A stretch of 64,000 bases of DNA, from positions 1-64,000 of the forward strand of contig CAJUMF010000017.1 in NCBI GenBank assembly GCA_910586965.1, in the 5' to 3' direction. Positions within the stretch are counted from its first letter, which is position 1, and each line of letters begins with the position of its first letter. A program made the translations under genes and the position numbers. Below are positions 7,796 to 17,165 of the stretch, piece after piece. The notes under the pieces are model-generated. The model was not told the origin of the DNA. It was given only the letters and a program-made list of their open reading frames with translations, and made no database searches. The DNA comes from an uncultured Dorea sp. Its GTDB lineage: Bacteria > Bacillota > Clostridia > Lachnospirales > Lachnospiraceae.

Positions 7796-9189
7796 GTCGC
7801 TGCGTCCAGCGGTTCTTCACTTGGATAGTATATATCCAAAAGTTTCGTGTCGATTCGGTCTAATTCTTCTCTTGGGAGGAGGTGCAAAAGCTCCCAGCCA
7901 AGATCTAATGTCTGCTCTATGGTCCGGTTTTCTGTGGGGCCCTGGCCGACGTAACGTTTTTCGAACTCTAAGCCGAACTGCAGATATTTCTTGTCTAAGG
8001 GTGACAGTTCATCCTCACCGATTACAGACGCTAAGTTTCTTGCCTCTCCTACTTTTGCGTAGGCGGAGAATAACTGGTTTGCAAGGCTCTGGTGGTCGTC
8101 TCTTGTGTATCCTGCGCCGATTCCGTCCTTCATCAAACGGGATAATGACGGAAGGATACTGATGGGCGGATAGATGGTCTGCCCGTGAAGGTTCCGGTCC
8201 AGTACGATCTGCCCTTCTGTGATGTATCCGGTCAAATCCGGAATCGGATGGGTGATATCATCATTGGGCATCGTAAGAATCGGGAGCTGCGTCACAGAGC
8301 CAAGGGAATCCTCCACGATTCCCGCACGCTCATATATCGTGGCAAGTTCGCTGTACAGATATCCCGGGTAACCCTTTCTTGAAGGAATCTCCCCTCTCGA
8401 GGAGGACACTTCACGCATAGCCTCCGCAAAAGAAGTCATATCGGTCAGGATGACCAGAATATGCATATTGCACTCGAATGCCAGGTATTCCGCAACCGTA
8501 AGGGCAACCTTCGGCGTGATCAGACGCTCTACTACCGGGTCATTGGCCAGGTTAAGGAACATGCACACATGGTCGGATACGCCGCTCTCTTCAAAGGTCT
8601 TTCGGAAAAACTCCGCCACGTCATGCTTTACACCCATGGCTCCGAATACGATTGCGAATTCCTCCTCGGAATCGTCTCCCAACGATGCCTGCTTTACAAT
8701 CTGCGCTGCAAGCTGATCGTGAGGCAGACCATTTCCAGAGAAGATCGGGAGCTTCTGGCCGCGAATCAGCGTGGTCAGCCCGTCGATTGCCGAGATTCCG
8801 GTACGGATATAGTTTCTCGGGTACTCTCTCTTTACCGGGTTAAGAGGCAGGCCGTTTACATTGCGGCGCTCCTCTGCCATCACGGAACCAAGGCCGTCGA
8901 TGGGCACACCCACTCCGTTAAAGGTACGGCCCAGCATATCCGCCGATACCGGGACCTCCATAGGATGCCCCGTAAGCTTCGTATGAGTATTCTGGAGAGA
9001 CATGTTCTCTGTCCCCTCGAACACCTGGATGACCGCCCGCTCGTTGTCAAGCTCCACGATACGGCCCATTTTCTTAATATTACCATCTACAACAAACTCA
9101 ACAATCTCATCGAAAAACGCTTCCTGCACACCCTCGAGCACCACAAGAGGCCCGTTAATATTGCTGAGTCCAAGATATTCTATTGCCAT
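7786..9189 (-). CDS. ntpB: V-type ATP synthase subunit B
   Basis: A 467-residue non-catalytic nucleotide-binding-like subunit of the V1 hexamer. It starts MAIEYLGLSNINGPLVVLEG and carries the family region SGNGLPHDQLAAQI in place of a functional P-loop, plus DMTSFAEAMREVSSSRGEIP and GYPGYLYSELA, the conserved stretch near the A/B interface. Length matches the family (about 460). It begins 15 bases after ntpA and ends at a stem-loop. Together with subunit A it forms the ATP-driven ring. Confidence 0.96.
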   Translation of the reverse strand: MAIEYLGLSNINGPLVVLEGVQEAFFDEIVEFVVDGNIKKMGRIVELDNERAVIQVFEGTENMSLQNTHTKLTGHPMEVPVSADMLGRTFNGVGVPIDGLGSVMAEERRNVNGLPLNPVKREYPRNYIRTGISAIDGLTTLIRGQKLPIFSGNGLPHDQLAAQIVKQASLGDDSEEEFAIVFGAMGVKHDVAEFFRKTFEESGVSDHVCMFLNLANDPVVERLITPKVALTVAEYLAFECNMHILVILTDMTSFAEAMREVSSSRGEIPSRKGYPGYLYSELATIYERAGIVEDSLGSVTQLPILTMPNDDITHPIPDLTGYITEGQIVLDRNLHGQTIYPPISILPSLSRLMKDGIGAGYTRDDHQSLANQLFSAYAKVGEARNLASVIGEDELSPLDKKYLQFGLEFEKRYVGQGPTENRTIEQTLDLGWELLHLLPREELDRIDTKLLDIYYPSEEPLDAATFE

Positions 9190-9204
9190 ATTAACACTCC
9201 TCTC

Positions 9205-10977
9205 CTACGCATTTTTCTCAATGATCTTATTGTAATATGCATCAATATCCAGCTTATACATGTCTAACATCTGCAGATTATCATTGGGCACATCATACTT
9301 TATGGCAATCACCTTCTCGAAGATACCCTCTGATTTCAAGATCGACATCGGCATTCCCATGGCGATCAGCTTCCGGCAGGTCTTGAACAGATAGAGGATA
9401 ACGTCCATCATCTTGAACTGCTTTTCCATGGATACACAGGTATCGTCCTTGTGGAACGCATTCTGCTGAAGGAATCCCAGCCGGATCACTTTGGCGATCT
9501 CTAGCGTCAGCTTCTGGTCGTCCGGAAGCACGTCCGCGCCGATCAGCTTGACGATCTCCATCAAGCTGTTCTCCTGGCTTAAGATAGACATGATCCGATT
9601 CCGGTAATCTAAAAACTTCGGTGATACATTGTCCGAGTACCAGCCGCTTAAGTCATTTAAGTATTCGCTGTAGCTGGTGAGCCAGTGAATCGCCGGGAAA
9701 TGTCTTGCATACGCCAGGGATTTGTCAAGCCCCCAGAAGCACCGGACGAACCGCTTCGTATTCTGGGTGACAGGCTCAGAGAAATCACCGCCCTGAGGGG
9801 ATACTGCTCCGATGATCGAGACCGAACCGGTCTCTCCGTTTAAAGTCTGCATCATCCCTGCCCGCTCGTAAAAGGCTGAAAGCCTGGATGCCAGATACGC
9901 GGGGAATCCTTCCTCCGCAGGCATCTCCTCCAGACGCCCGGAAAGCTCACGAAGCGCCTCCGCCCACCGGGAAGTAGAATCTGCCATGATCGCTACGTCA
10001 TAGCCCATATCCCGGTAATACTCTGCCAGGGTAAGCCCGGTGTAGATCGATGCCTCACGGGCAGCCACCGGCATGTTAGACGTATTGGCGATCAGCGTCG
10101 TCCGATCCATCAGCGGATTCCCGGACTTGGGGTCAACCAGCTCGCCGAACTCTTCAAGAACCTGGGTCATCTCATTGCCGCGCTCTCCGCATCCGATGTA
10201 GACGATGATATCCGCGTCGGACCATTTCGCAATCTGATGCTGGGTCATCGTCTTTCCGGTTCCGAAGCCTCCCGGGATTGCTGCCGTTCCGCCCTTGGCG
10301 ATGGGGAACATGGTATCTAAGATACGCTGCCCCGTCACAAGAGGGATACTTGCCGGGTATCTTTTATGCACCGGTCTTGGCACACGGATGGGCCAGTGCT
10401 GGGTCATGGTGATCTCTTTTTTCGTTCCGTCCGGGAGCTCTAACACAAGCAGCGTATCACCGATCGTATACTGCCCGTCGGGCTTCACCTCCACGACAGT
10501 CCCTTCCACCTGGGGAGGGATCATGCATTTGTGGACGATGGCACGCGTCTCCGGCACCTCGGCAAATATCGCCCCGCCGTGTAAAAAATCACCCTCAGCC
10601 ACCGTTATATGGGTATCCCAGAGCTTTTTTGTATCCAGGGAGTCCACACTGACTCCTCTGGTGATAAACGCACCGCCGCTCTCTCCGATCTTCTCTAACG
10701 GCCGCTCGATTCCGTCGAAAATATTGTTGAGGATTCCGGGTGCCAGTGTCACAGACACCGCGTCTCCGGTCGCCTCTACTTCCTCACCCGGCTTAAGCCC
10801 GGAAGTCTCCTCGTACACCTGGATCGTCGTCACATCCTTGTCAAGAGAGATTACTTCTCCCACAAGCTTTTCCTTTCCCACATGCACCATCTCAGACATC
10901 TTAAATCCAGTCTTCCCTTTCAGATAGATGACGGGACCGTTAATGCCGTAAATTGCTTCAATCTTCCTGCTATCCAA
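9205..10977 (-). CDS. ntpA: V-type ATP synthase catalytic subunit A
   Basis: A 590-residue catalytic subunit. The P-loop PGGFGTGKT and the sequence ADSTSRWAEALRELSGRLEEMPAEEGFP are diagnostic, and the non-homologous insert typical of A subunits (about 110-190) is present. The frame is open to 11040, but a TTG at 10977 (LDSRKIEAIYGINGPV) lies 7 bases after GGAGGAGGT and gives the usual length. This start overlaps the end of the subunit E gene by 8 bases, implying translational coupling. ATP hydrolysis or synthesis is coupled to ion flow through NtpI and NtpK. Confidence 0.96.
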   Translation of the reverse strand: MDSRKIEAIYGINGPVIYLKGKTGFKMSEMVHVGKEKLVGEVISLDKDVTTIQVYEETSGLKPGEEVEATGDAVSVTLAPGILNNIFDGIERPLEKIGESGGAFITRGVSVDSLDTKKLWDTHITVAEGDFLHGGAIFAEVPETRAIVHKCMIPPQVEGTVVEVKPDGQYTIGDTLLVLELPDGTKKEITMTQHWPIRVPRPVHKRYPASIPLVTGQRILDTMFPIAKGGTAAIPGGFGTGKTMTQHQIAKWSDADIIVYIGCGERGNEMTQVLEEFGELVDPKSGNPLMDRTTLIANTSNMPVAAREASIYTGLTLAEYYRDMGYDVAIMADSTSRWAEALRELSGRLEEMPAEEGFPAYLASRLSAFYERAGMMQTLNGETGSVSIIGAVSPQGGDFSEPVTQNTKRFVRCFWGLDKSLAYARHFPAIHWLTSYSEYLNDLSGWYSDNVSPKFLDYRNRIMSILSQENSLMEIVKLIGADVLPDDQKLTLEIAKVIRLGFLQQNAFHKDDTCVSMEKQFKMMDVILYLFKTCRKLIAMGMPMSILKSEGIFEKVIAIKYDVPNDNLQMLDMYKLDIDAYYNKIIEKNA

Positions 10978-11566
10978 TTCCCGTACCTCCTCCGAATACA
11001 AACTTCTGGTATTCCCGCTCGATAGCGCCCTTAAACGCATGATCGATCAGGATATTGCGCTCATGGACTACCGTACGGATACCGCCGATAAAGTCTTCCT
11101 TGCTCACCGTGACCGCAACTCCGGTATGCTCCTCTAGGAAATCCTTTTTATCTGCATCCGTCGGGTTGATGTATATGGTCATGGCAGCGCCGTTAGCGAA
11201 CTTCGCGGCGTTCTCAATATATTTTATCAGAAGACGCTTATACTCGTCCGTCTTCATATAATCCTGCAGAATCTCTTCTACCTCGCGGAATAATTGCTTT
11301 TTCAGCCTCTTTTGTGTCTTTCCGTACTCCTGCTTCATGTCAAGCTGGGCTTTGGAGGCTGACATGTTAAGCTGATGTCTGATATTCGTCTGCTCTGCTT
11401 TGATCCTGATCTCCGCCTGTCTCCTGGCCTCTGTTTCATGCTGCTCATAGATGGTCATCAGAGCCTTTTTATGCTGCCAGATAATCGCATTGCCCTGCGC
11501 TCTGGCCTCTGTCATGGCAGAAGATTGCAGACGCGCAATTTTTTCTTCTATAGTCATGCGTGTCAC
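10970..11566 (-). CDS. ntpE: V-type ATP synthase subunit E
   Basis: A 198-residue peripheral-stalk subunit. Residues 1-100 are a long charged helix (MTIEEKIARLQSSAMTEARAQG onward) that pairs with the small G/H subunit; the C-terminal half folds as the globular head that binds the A3B3 top. The start follows within 8 bases of the subunit F stop. Its 3' end overlaps the TTG start of ntpA and carries the ntpA Shine-Dalgarno in its final codons (GGA GGA GGT). Confidence 0.88.
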   Translation of the reverse strand: MTRMTIEEKIARLQSSAMTEARAQGNAIIWQHKKALMTIYEQHETEARRQAEIRIKAEQTNIRHQLNMSASKAQLDMKQEYGKTQKRLKKQLFREVEEILQDYMKTDEYKRLLIKYIENAAKFANGAAMTIYINPTDADKKDFLEEHTGVAVTVSKEDFIGGIRTVVHERNILIDHAFKGAIEREYQKFVFGGGTGIG

Positions 11567-11573
11567 CTTCTTT

Positions 11574-11882
11574 TTACAGTTTTAATCCGATAGCTTCATT
11601 TACATAAGACGTGATAAAGTCCTTCTTCCGGCCGGTGCCGTGTCTGTCCGGAATCTCGATGAGCAGCGGGAACGCACGCTCAAGCTTGATCTCATCCAAG
11701 AGGTCTGGGAACTCTCTTCCAAACTTCTCAGTCAGAAGGATGATCCCCACGCTTTTATCATCCATGGCCGTCTCAAGCTCTTTCCGAAGCTCCTCCCGCT
11801 CATGGACTACCACGCCGTCAACTCCCGCAAGGCGCATACCGATAAGGGTATCGACATTATCACTGATCAGATACATCTTCAT
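11574..11882 (-). CDS. ntpG: V-type ATP synthase subunit F
   Basis: A 102-residue small central-stalk subunit (called F in V/A-ATPases, NtpG in Enterococcus). It begins MKMYLISDNVDTLIGMRLAG, a typical Rossmann-like opening, and contains VGIILLTEKFGREFPDLL. It binds subunit D in the rotor. The gene starts one base after the ntpK stop codon, and its length is normal for the family. Confidence 0.9.
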   Translation of the reverse strand: MKMYLISDNVDTLIGMRLAGVDGVVVHEREELRKELETAMDDKSVGIILLTEKFGREFPDLLDEIKLERAFPLLIEIPDRHGTGRKKDFITSYVNEAIGLKL

Positions 11883-11883
11883 C

Positions 11884-12315
11884 CTACAACCTACCTATAA
11901 TCATGAAAGAAATAATCAATCCGTAAAGACACACACCTTCCGCAAGACCTACGAAGATCAGGGATTTACCAAGAGCACTCGGATCCTCGCTGATCGCACC
12001 CAGCGCCGCACTTGCCGCACTTGCTACGGCGATACCACCGCCCACACAGGAAAGTCCGGTGGAAAGAGCCGCTGCCAGATAGCCAAAGCCCGTCGCATTA
12101 GATGCCGCGCCTGCCGCCTCTGCCGCCTGTACCGGCGCTCCTGCAAACAACATGATACCTGCCACAAGAAATGCCCCGAAGAAGAAAAATACATTCGTTG
12201 CCAGTGTCTTCTTATAACGCTTTTTATTCTTTTCCCCAATAAGGAAATAGCCGAACGGAATAATAATACTCAGTATTAAAGCTGCGATCAATAATAATTT
12301 TACTGTCAGTGTCAT
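11884..12315 (-). CDS. ntpK: V-type ATP synthase subunit K (membrane rotor proteolipid)
   Basis: A 143-residue membrane protein forming the rotor ring. Four hydrophobic helices are visible (about 3-25, 40-60, 75-100, 117-141). The ion-binding carboxylate is the glutamate in GLAEGVCLYG of the last helix, with a tyrosine five residues later as in many Na+-binding c subunits. I cannot decide between H+ and Na+ from sequence. The first helical pair has no carboxylate, so each protomer carries one ion site. Confidence 0.92.
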   Translation of the reverse strand: MTLTVKLLLIAALILSIIIPFGYFLIGEKNKKRYKKTLATNVFFFFGAFLVAGIMLFAGAPVQAAEAAGAASNATGFGYLAAALSTGLSCVGGGIAVASAASAALGAISEDPSALGKSLIFVGLAEGVCLYGLIISFMIIGRL

Positions 12316-12361
12316 AGTTTTAATCCTCCTTATATTTGACTTTTTGTGTCTTTCTCATACC

Positions 12362-14296
12362 TTACTCTTTGCTCTGGTTGTTGAATGGCTTGAACTCCCG
12401 TCCGGAACCGCTGTAAAAACGGCTGAACAGCTCATAATACTCAAGTCTCAATACCTGTATCCCCACAACCAGTCCTTCCAGGGCACATACAATGATATTT
12501 CCGATAATAACTCCGATCCAATTCGTATGTCCGGCCGTCACTCCCGACAACATCAGCACAACCTCCATCATGGCTGCGTGGCTGACTGCAAAAGCTCCGA
12601 TACGCACATAGGAAATGGTGTTGGAAAAGTAGCTGAGCATCGTCTCAAACAACTCGAAGAATCCCTGGATCAGGAACATTCCCTTGCTCTCCTCCATCTT
12701 CTTGTGCTTCTTTTCCACAAGATTCGTAAGCGGTTCCTTGAACAGGAACAAAAGTACGGGAATCCCCAAAAACAGGATCAGCATCACATTTCCCGGCATC
12801 TTATGTCCCGTCATGAACAACACGATCGTAATGATCAGAAAACCGTAGAACACAAGGCCCGCCACGCCGTTGTGCGAAAACCAGATATTTCCGGTGTCAT
12901 GGGCGCGCGCCGCATTGATGATCTGGAAGATCATTACCAGTATATTTAATCCCATACCAAATGCAATGGCTATGACGAACACAGTATTAAGCTGGCCGAT
13001 AAACGGTAAGTCTGTCATCGCCTGCGTAGGCCGCAGCCAGTGCGCCTCTATCACATCCTCGAATCCGAAGATACTTCCGAACATAAAACCGAAAAATGTG
13101 GAAAACAGGCCCGCAATTGATATGATCCCTGCAAGGTTCATCTTCTTTTTCAGGTACAAAAGACCACCGCCCACGAACAGGCAAAGCCCCTGCCCCACAT
13201 CGCCGAACATCGCCCCGAAGATAAATGTATAGGTCAGCGCTACGAATACTGTCGGGTCCATCTCATTGTGGGAAGGCAGCCCATACATCCGGATAAACAT
13301 CTCGAAAGGCTTGAAAAGCTTTGGATTCTTAAGCTCTGTAGGCGGGTCGCCGAAGAACTTCTCCCGGTCTTCCTCCACCATGATGAACACCCGGTTATCA
13401 TCCTTCGTCTCCTTTAAGAGCTTTTCAACATTCTCCTCGCTCATCCAACCGCAGAGGATATAGTTGTCTTCCTGCTCGTCGCCGCTTATCCTGGCGGCTG
13501 ATCTCCGGACATCAAAATTATTGGAAAGTTCCTGCAGACGTTTCTGTGTCCCCAAAAGCTGCGGTGCATGACCGGCTACCAGCTTCTTGATCTCCGCTTT
13601 GACTTCATCGATCTTCGCCTTGGTCTCTTTGATATCATTCTGGAGGTTCGTGCACGCTTCCTCCGGTGTACCGATGTATTCCATCGGGATGCGGATCCGT
13701 TCAAAGTGCAGGGAACGGAAGATGGCATCCGCCTTACCCACATCCGCATTCGCTGCAAAATAACAGCCATATACGTAATTCTCATTCTGCGCCGCTTCGA
13801 TAAAGACTGCATCCAGATCGTCATACAAATATTTCCCTAACCGCTGGTAGTAATCTACCGCCATCCGGCCGAACCGCACCTGCATATATTTGTAATGCAG
13901 CACCTTCTGCAATTCCAGTTCCATAGAACCAAAAGGCTCTAAGATACTGAACTTTTCTGTCAGCAGATCCTTTTTCTTCTTTAACAGTTCTTTCTTCTCC
14001 TGCAGATCCACATAGCTGCTGTTGATATTGCGGACAAGCGATAGCATGTCATCGGTTGAAAGGCTGCGGTCTACTTCGTAGTCCCTTCCTTCCAAGAGCG
14101 ACACGAACTGCTCCGTTCTTGCCAGCGGTTCTTTATACGGATTCACCTCGACAAACGGAAGAAGATTGTCTGTTGTCCGAAGCTCTGTAATCGCATTCTC
14201 AAGCTGCATCGCATATTTGGACAAATACACGTCGCACACGCGGTCGATGTCTGTTCTCGGACCGCTGATGCTAAGAAACTTCATCTTTACAATCAT
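12362..14296 (-). CDS. ntpI: V-type ATP synthase subunit I (a subunit)
   Basis: A 644-residue stator/ion-channel subunit. The N-terminal half (about 1-300) is soluble and coiled (ETKAKIDEVKAEIKKL). The C-terminal half holds seven to eight membrane helices, including ISYVRIGAF with the conserved arginine that faces the rotor carboxylate. The frame is open to 14356, but ATG 14296 follows TAGGAGGTGTG and overlaps the stop of the subunit C gene as ATGA, so it is the real start. It anchors the peripheral stalks and provides the ion half-channels. Confidence 0.94.
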   Translation of the reverse strand: MIVKMKFLSISGPRTDIDRVCDVYLSKYAMQLENAITELRTTDNLLPFVEVNPYKEPLARTEQFVSLLEGRDYEVDRSLSTDDMLSLVRNINSSYVDLQEKKELLKKKKDLLTEKFSILEPFGSMELELQKVLHYKYMQVRFGRMAVDYYQRLGKYLYDDLDAVFIEAAQNENYVYGCYFAANADVGKADAIFRSLHFERIRIPMEYIGTPEEACTNLQNDIKETKAKIDEVKAEIKKLVAGHAPQLLGTQKRLQELSNNFDVRRSAARISGDEQEDNYILCGWMSEENVEKLLKETKDDNRVFIMVEEDREKFFGDPPTELKNPKLFKPFEMFIRMYGLPSHNEMDPTVFVALTYTFIFGAMFGDVGQGLCLFVGGGLLYLKKKMNLAGIISIAGLFSTFFGFMFGSIFGFEDVIEAHWLRPTQAMTDLPFIGQLNTVFVIAIAFGMGLNILVMIFQIINAARAHDTGNIWFSHNGVAGLVFYGFLIITIVLFMTGHKMPGNVMLILFLGIPVLLFLFKEPLTNLVEKKHKKMEESKGMFLIQGFFELFETMLSYFSNTISYVRIGAFAVSHAAMMEVVLMLSGVTAGHTNWIGVIIGNIIVCALEGLVVGIQVLRLEYYELFSRFYSGSGREFKPFNNQSKE

Positions 14297-15339
14297 TGCG
14301 TCACACCTCCTAAGTATCCTGATATATCTCTTGAAGATAAGCCGTAGCGAATACATTCAAGCGCACTAATTATTTTTCGGATCTCTCCTTCTTTTAAAAA
14401 CAAATATGCATTGATGGTGGCGACCGAATACGGATCATGCCTGCGGTCTGACAGGTAAGCTGCTTTTAAGATATTCCTGCACTGGCGCTCCAGCATAGCC
14501 CCCTCGTCAAACGTGATCTTTTTTCCGTATCTTGTAAGTCCCACCTGCTTGATAAACTCTTCAACGGTGGGCGCCTCGACTAACGCCTTAAACTCCTCTT
14601 TGCTGAACCGATACTGGATCGGGATCATCATCGCATAGATATCAGGCGGCAGCATGTTATAATACTTCTTCGCCCGGTAGATCCACTGGAGATTGGTAAG
14701 GTCGATACGTATCCCGTAATCTCTGATAAACAGCTCTCTCTCCTTGCCCTTAAGAAGGCGCTTTTCCTCCTTCCACATCATGGAAAAATAATAAAGCTCC
14801 AAAGTCAGGTCATAGTCGAACAATGTAGCCGCCCCTGACTCCCTCAGCGTCTGCAGCGGCGAATAATACTCGGTTCCCTTCAGGTTATCGATCAGCTCTT
14901 CGATGTTCTTTGATAACACCAGTTTACTGACGGATAGCTGGGAATATTTGTCAAATATCTCTTTTTTATAGTCAATGTCAAACGGGACATCATAATGGTT
15001 AAACACGATCCTGAGACAGTAATTGATCAGATCTATCTCATATCTTTTCCAATACGTCTTAAGGAACTTCTTCTGTTCCATACCTACAAACCGGAAAATC
15101 TTCGTATAGTCGTCGTAAAATGACTGCGTCAGGACCTTCTCCACATTCCCCCTGTGGTAAAGGGATGTGTCCATCCGATTGATATATTTTGTATACGCGG
15201 GTTTCTCCTTCAGGTACTCGATCACTTCCGGAACAGTCTTGAGATTCGCGATGCTCTCAAAATCCCCGTCCGTCAGAAGCTTCGCCTGCATAGCCCGTAC
15301 CTTCGTGGTGATACCGCTGTACGTCCTAAGATTCCCCAT
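14293..15339 (-). CDS. ntpC: V-type ATP synthase subunit C
   Basis: A 348-residue subunit C (the family of archaeal AtpC and eukaryotic d), which caps the rotor ring and links it to the D/F shaft. It starts MGNLRTYSGITTKVRAMQAKLL and contains the repeated helical pattern of this family, ending VIRY-like ECIRYGLSSRDISGYLGG. It lies between the small H subunit and NtpI. In Enterococcus the C gene follows E, so the order here is rearranged. Confidence 0.9.
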   Translation of the reverse strand: MGNLRTYSGITTKVRAMQAKLLTDGDFESIANLKTVPEVIEYLKEKPAYTKYINRMDTSLYHRGNVEKVLTQSFYDDYTKIFRFVGMEQKKFLKTYWKRYEIDLINYCLRIVFNHYDVPFDIDYKKEIFDKYSQLSVSKLVLSKNIEELIDNLKGTEYYSPLQTLRESGAATLFDYDLTLELYYFSMMWKEEKRLLKGKERELFIRDYGIRIDLTNLQWIYRAKKYYNMLPPDIYAMMIPIQYRFSKEEFKALVEAPTVEEFIKQVGLTRYGKKITFDEGAMLERQCRNILKAAYLSDRRHDPYSVATINAYLFLKEGEIRKIISALECIRYGLSSRDISGYLGGVTQ

Positions 15340-15343
15340 AAGC

Positions 15344-15655
15344 CTATACCTCTAAGATCTGCTTCAATATCTCTTTCGCGTATTCCGTATGGTGCTGCGC
15401 AAATTCCGCCTCCAGGTTGTCAATGGTATCCCTGTGTTTCCGGCGCTCCTCGTCAAGCACCTGCTCCATCTTCTTACTTCCCTCTGCCCGGATGGTCTCA
15501 AGCTGTTTGTTCACTTCTTCATTCAGCTTCCGGTCAAATTCGTCCCGCTTTGCCTGAATCTTCTTCTCTTCCTCGAATTTCTGCTTCTCGGCATTCTCAA
15601 CGATTGCCTCCGCTGTCTCTTCGATCTTTGCAAGTCTCTTTATAATCGAGTCCAT
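15344..15655 (-). CDS. V-type ATP synthase peripheral-stalk subunit (G/H type)
   Basis: A 103-residue, almost wholly helical and charged protein (MDSIIKRLAKIEETAEAIVENAEKQ onward is coiled coil), the expected form of the small peripheral-stalk subunit (NtpF/AhaH/G) that pairs with subunit E. It is the first gene of the operon and its stop lies 4 bases before ntpC. Sequence is low in specific motifs, so the call leans on position and coiled-coil character. Confidence 0.8.
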   Translation of the reverse strand: MDSIIKRLAKIEETAEAIVENAEKQKFEEEKKIQAKRDEFDRKLNEEVNKQLETIRAEGSKKMEQVLDEERRKHRDTIDNLEAEFAQHHTEYAKEILKQILEV

Positions 15656-15825
15656 ACGACACCCCCATCCACCTTCTGTTTAAATAGTAAAACCTACGCT
15701 ATCAATAATACACTTTTTTTTGCAAATTTCCATAGTAAAATTTAATAAATTTTTTATTTTTTTTGTGCAATTTTACATACTTTTATAGACGATTAAAAAT
15801 GCAGCAAAACACGAATGATTTTCGT

Positions 15826-15854
15826 TTGACTTCTCCCGCCAAACAAGTTAAACT
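15826..15854 (+). promoter_or_regulatory. Promoter of trmB
   Basis: TTGACT (15826-15831), 17 bases, TAAACT (15849-15854), 34 bases before the trmB start. The AT-rich region 15690-15790 on the other side presumably holds the V-ATPase promoter, but I see no clear hexamer pair there. Confidence 0.6.
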
Positions 15855-15887
15855 TTACCCGAAATGCTTAAAAAGGAGAACCTTAAT

Positions 15888-16559
15888 ATGAGACTGAGAA
15901 ATATCCCAAGGGCTGACGCTGTCCTTTCTGCCTGCCCTCTTGTCATAAAAGAACCAGAAACTCACCGCGGAAAATGGAACGCCGACATTTTTCAAAACAC
16001 ACAGCCGATACACATCGAGATTGGCATGGGAAAAGGCCAGTTTCTTCTGACACTTGCCCGGCAGAATCCCCGGTTCAACTATATCGGGATTGAACGCTAC
16101 TCAAGTGTCCTTTTAAGAGCCGTGGAAAAGCTTGAGACATATGAGGATATCCACAACCTGCGTTTTATCTGCATAGACGCCGCCAGTCTCCCCCAAGTCT
16201 TTTCCCCCGGAGAAGTCGCGCGCATCTACCTTAATTTTTCTGACCCCTGGCCCAAAGCGCGCCATGCCAGAAGAAGGCTTACTTCAAAAGAATACTTTTC
16301 CCTCTACAATCATATCCTTGCAAAAGGCGGGCAGGTAGAATTCAAGACTGATAATCGGGGGCTTTTCGACTTCTCCGTAGAGGAGCTTAACGGTTCCCCT
16401 GTCTGGGAAATCGCCGCCTGTACTTATGACCTGCACCATGACAACGTGATGTGCGAGGGCAATGTCATGACCGAATACGAAGAGAAATTCTCCTCTCTCG
16501 GCAATCCCATCTGTAAATTGACCGCAGTCCGTAAATCTGACCGGCATATATGCATATAA
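15888..16559 (+). CDS. trmB: tRNA (guanine-N7)-methyltransferase
   Basis: A 223-residue SAM-dependent enzyme that makes m7G46 in tRNA. The SAM-binding motif IHIEIGMGKGQFLLTLA and the family signature YLNFSDPWPKARHARRRL are clear. The frame opens at 15864, but ATG 15888 lies 9 bases after AAGGAG and gives the usual length. It is followed by a small Cys-rich ORF and a thioredoxin on the same strand. Confidence 0.96.
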   Translation: MRLRNIPRADAVLSACPLVIKEPETHRGKWNADIFQNTQPIHIEIGMGKGQFLLTLARQNPRFNYIGIERYSSVLLRAVEKLETYEDIHNLRFICIDAASLPQVFSPGEVARIYLNFSDPWPKARHARRRLTSKEYFSLYNHILAKGGQVEFKTDNRGLFDFSVEELNGSPVWEIAACTYDLHHDNVMCEGNVMTEYEEKFSSLGNPICKLTAVRKSDRHICI

Positions 16560-16590
16560 TAATAAGGAATAGAGATTTCCGGAGGCCTTT

Positions 16591-16743
16591 ATGAGACTGG
16601 GATTCGTGAAAAAATGGCGTCGCAGATGCTATAAATCTGCCTATTTTAAAAAACGCCGGAGCCATAGATTCTGCTGTGTCTGCAGTTCTCTCCGGGAAGT
16701 TTGTGAAATATTGAATTCCAATATAAACTTCCGGAACAAATAA
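16591..16743 (+). CDS. Small basic Cys-rich hypothetical protein
   Basis: A 50-residue frame with its own GGAGG 5 bases before the ATG, starting 31 bases after trmB and ending 15 bases before the thioredoxin start. It is very basic (MRLGFVKKWRRRCY at the start) and has five cysteines (13, 28, 29, 31, 38), with a CCVC cluster. No family is recognised; metal or RNA binding would be a guess. The strong ribosome binding site and tight spacing make it a plausible gene, but its short length leaves doubt. Confidence 0.5.
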   Translation: MRLGFVKKWRRRCYKSAYFKKRRSHRFCCVCSSLREVCEILNSNINFRNK

Positions 16744-16758
16744 GAAAGGTTGAGATAC

Positions 16759-17082
16759 ATGCTGCATCTTACAGCAAAAAATTTTTCTATGGAAATAAAT
16801 AAAAGTCCTTTACCTGTCGTCGTCATGTTTTACGCCGCATGGTGCGGCAAATGCGCTATGATGAAGCCGCTCGTAGAAGACATGGAGCCTTCCTACAAAA
16901 ACCATATTCTGTTCTGCGAGGTGGAGGTGGACGAATCACCAAATCTTGCCGACAGGTATCAGGCATCCATCGTCCCTACTTTTGCCTTTTTCCGAAACGG
17001 CAGGCTTCTCGGCGAGCTTCAGGGAGTGATGGAAGATACGACACTCGAGAAGCATATACAAAAAATATTCAGAAATTGTTAA
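16759..17082 (+). CDS. Thioredoxin family protein
   Basis: A 107-residue thioredoxin fold. The redox motif is WCGKC (Cys29 and Cys32), and the cis-proline loop is seen as IVPTFAFF. WCGKC differs from the WCGPC of classical thioredoxin, so the redox potential and partner may differ. There is no signal peptide, so it is cytoplasmic. An in-frame TTG exists at 16750, but ATG 16759 has better spacing from AAAGG. It follows trmB and the small ORF, probably in one transcript. Confidence 0.9.
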   Translation: MLHLTAKNFSMEINKSPLPVVVMFYAAWCGKCAMMKPLVEDMEPSYKNHILFCEVEVDESPNLADRYQASIVPTFAFFRNGRLLGELQGVMEDTTLEKHIQKIFRNC

Positions 17083-17093
17083 GACGGTTTTCC

Positions 17094-17122
17094 TTTTCAA
17101 ACCGGAAGGCCTGTGCTATATT
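17094..17122 (+). promoter_or_regulatory. Promoter of the DUF1002 gene
   Basis: TTTTCA (17094-17099), 17 bases, TATATT (17117-17122), preceded by TG one base upstream (TGCTATATT), an extended -10 form. It lies about 44 bases before the ATG at 17166. Confidence 0.6.
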
Positions 17123-17165
17123 ATGAATGAGGTTTACAAAAAGAATTAATAAAGGGGAGTTTTGT

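Noticed and set aside
11611..12279. 222-codon plus-strand frame across ntpK and the subunit F gene
   Set aside because: It crosses the boundary of two well-supported minus-strand genes and shows no domain.
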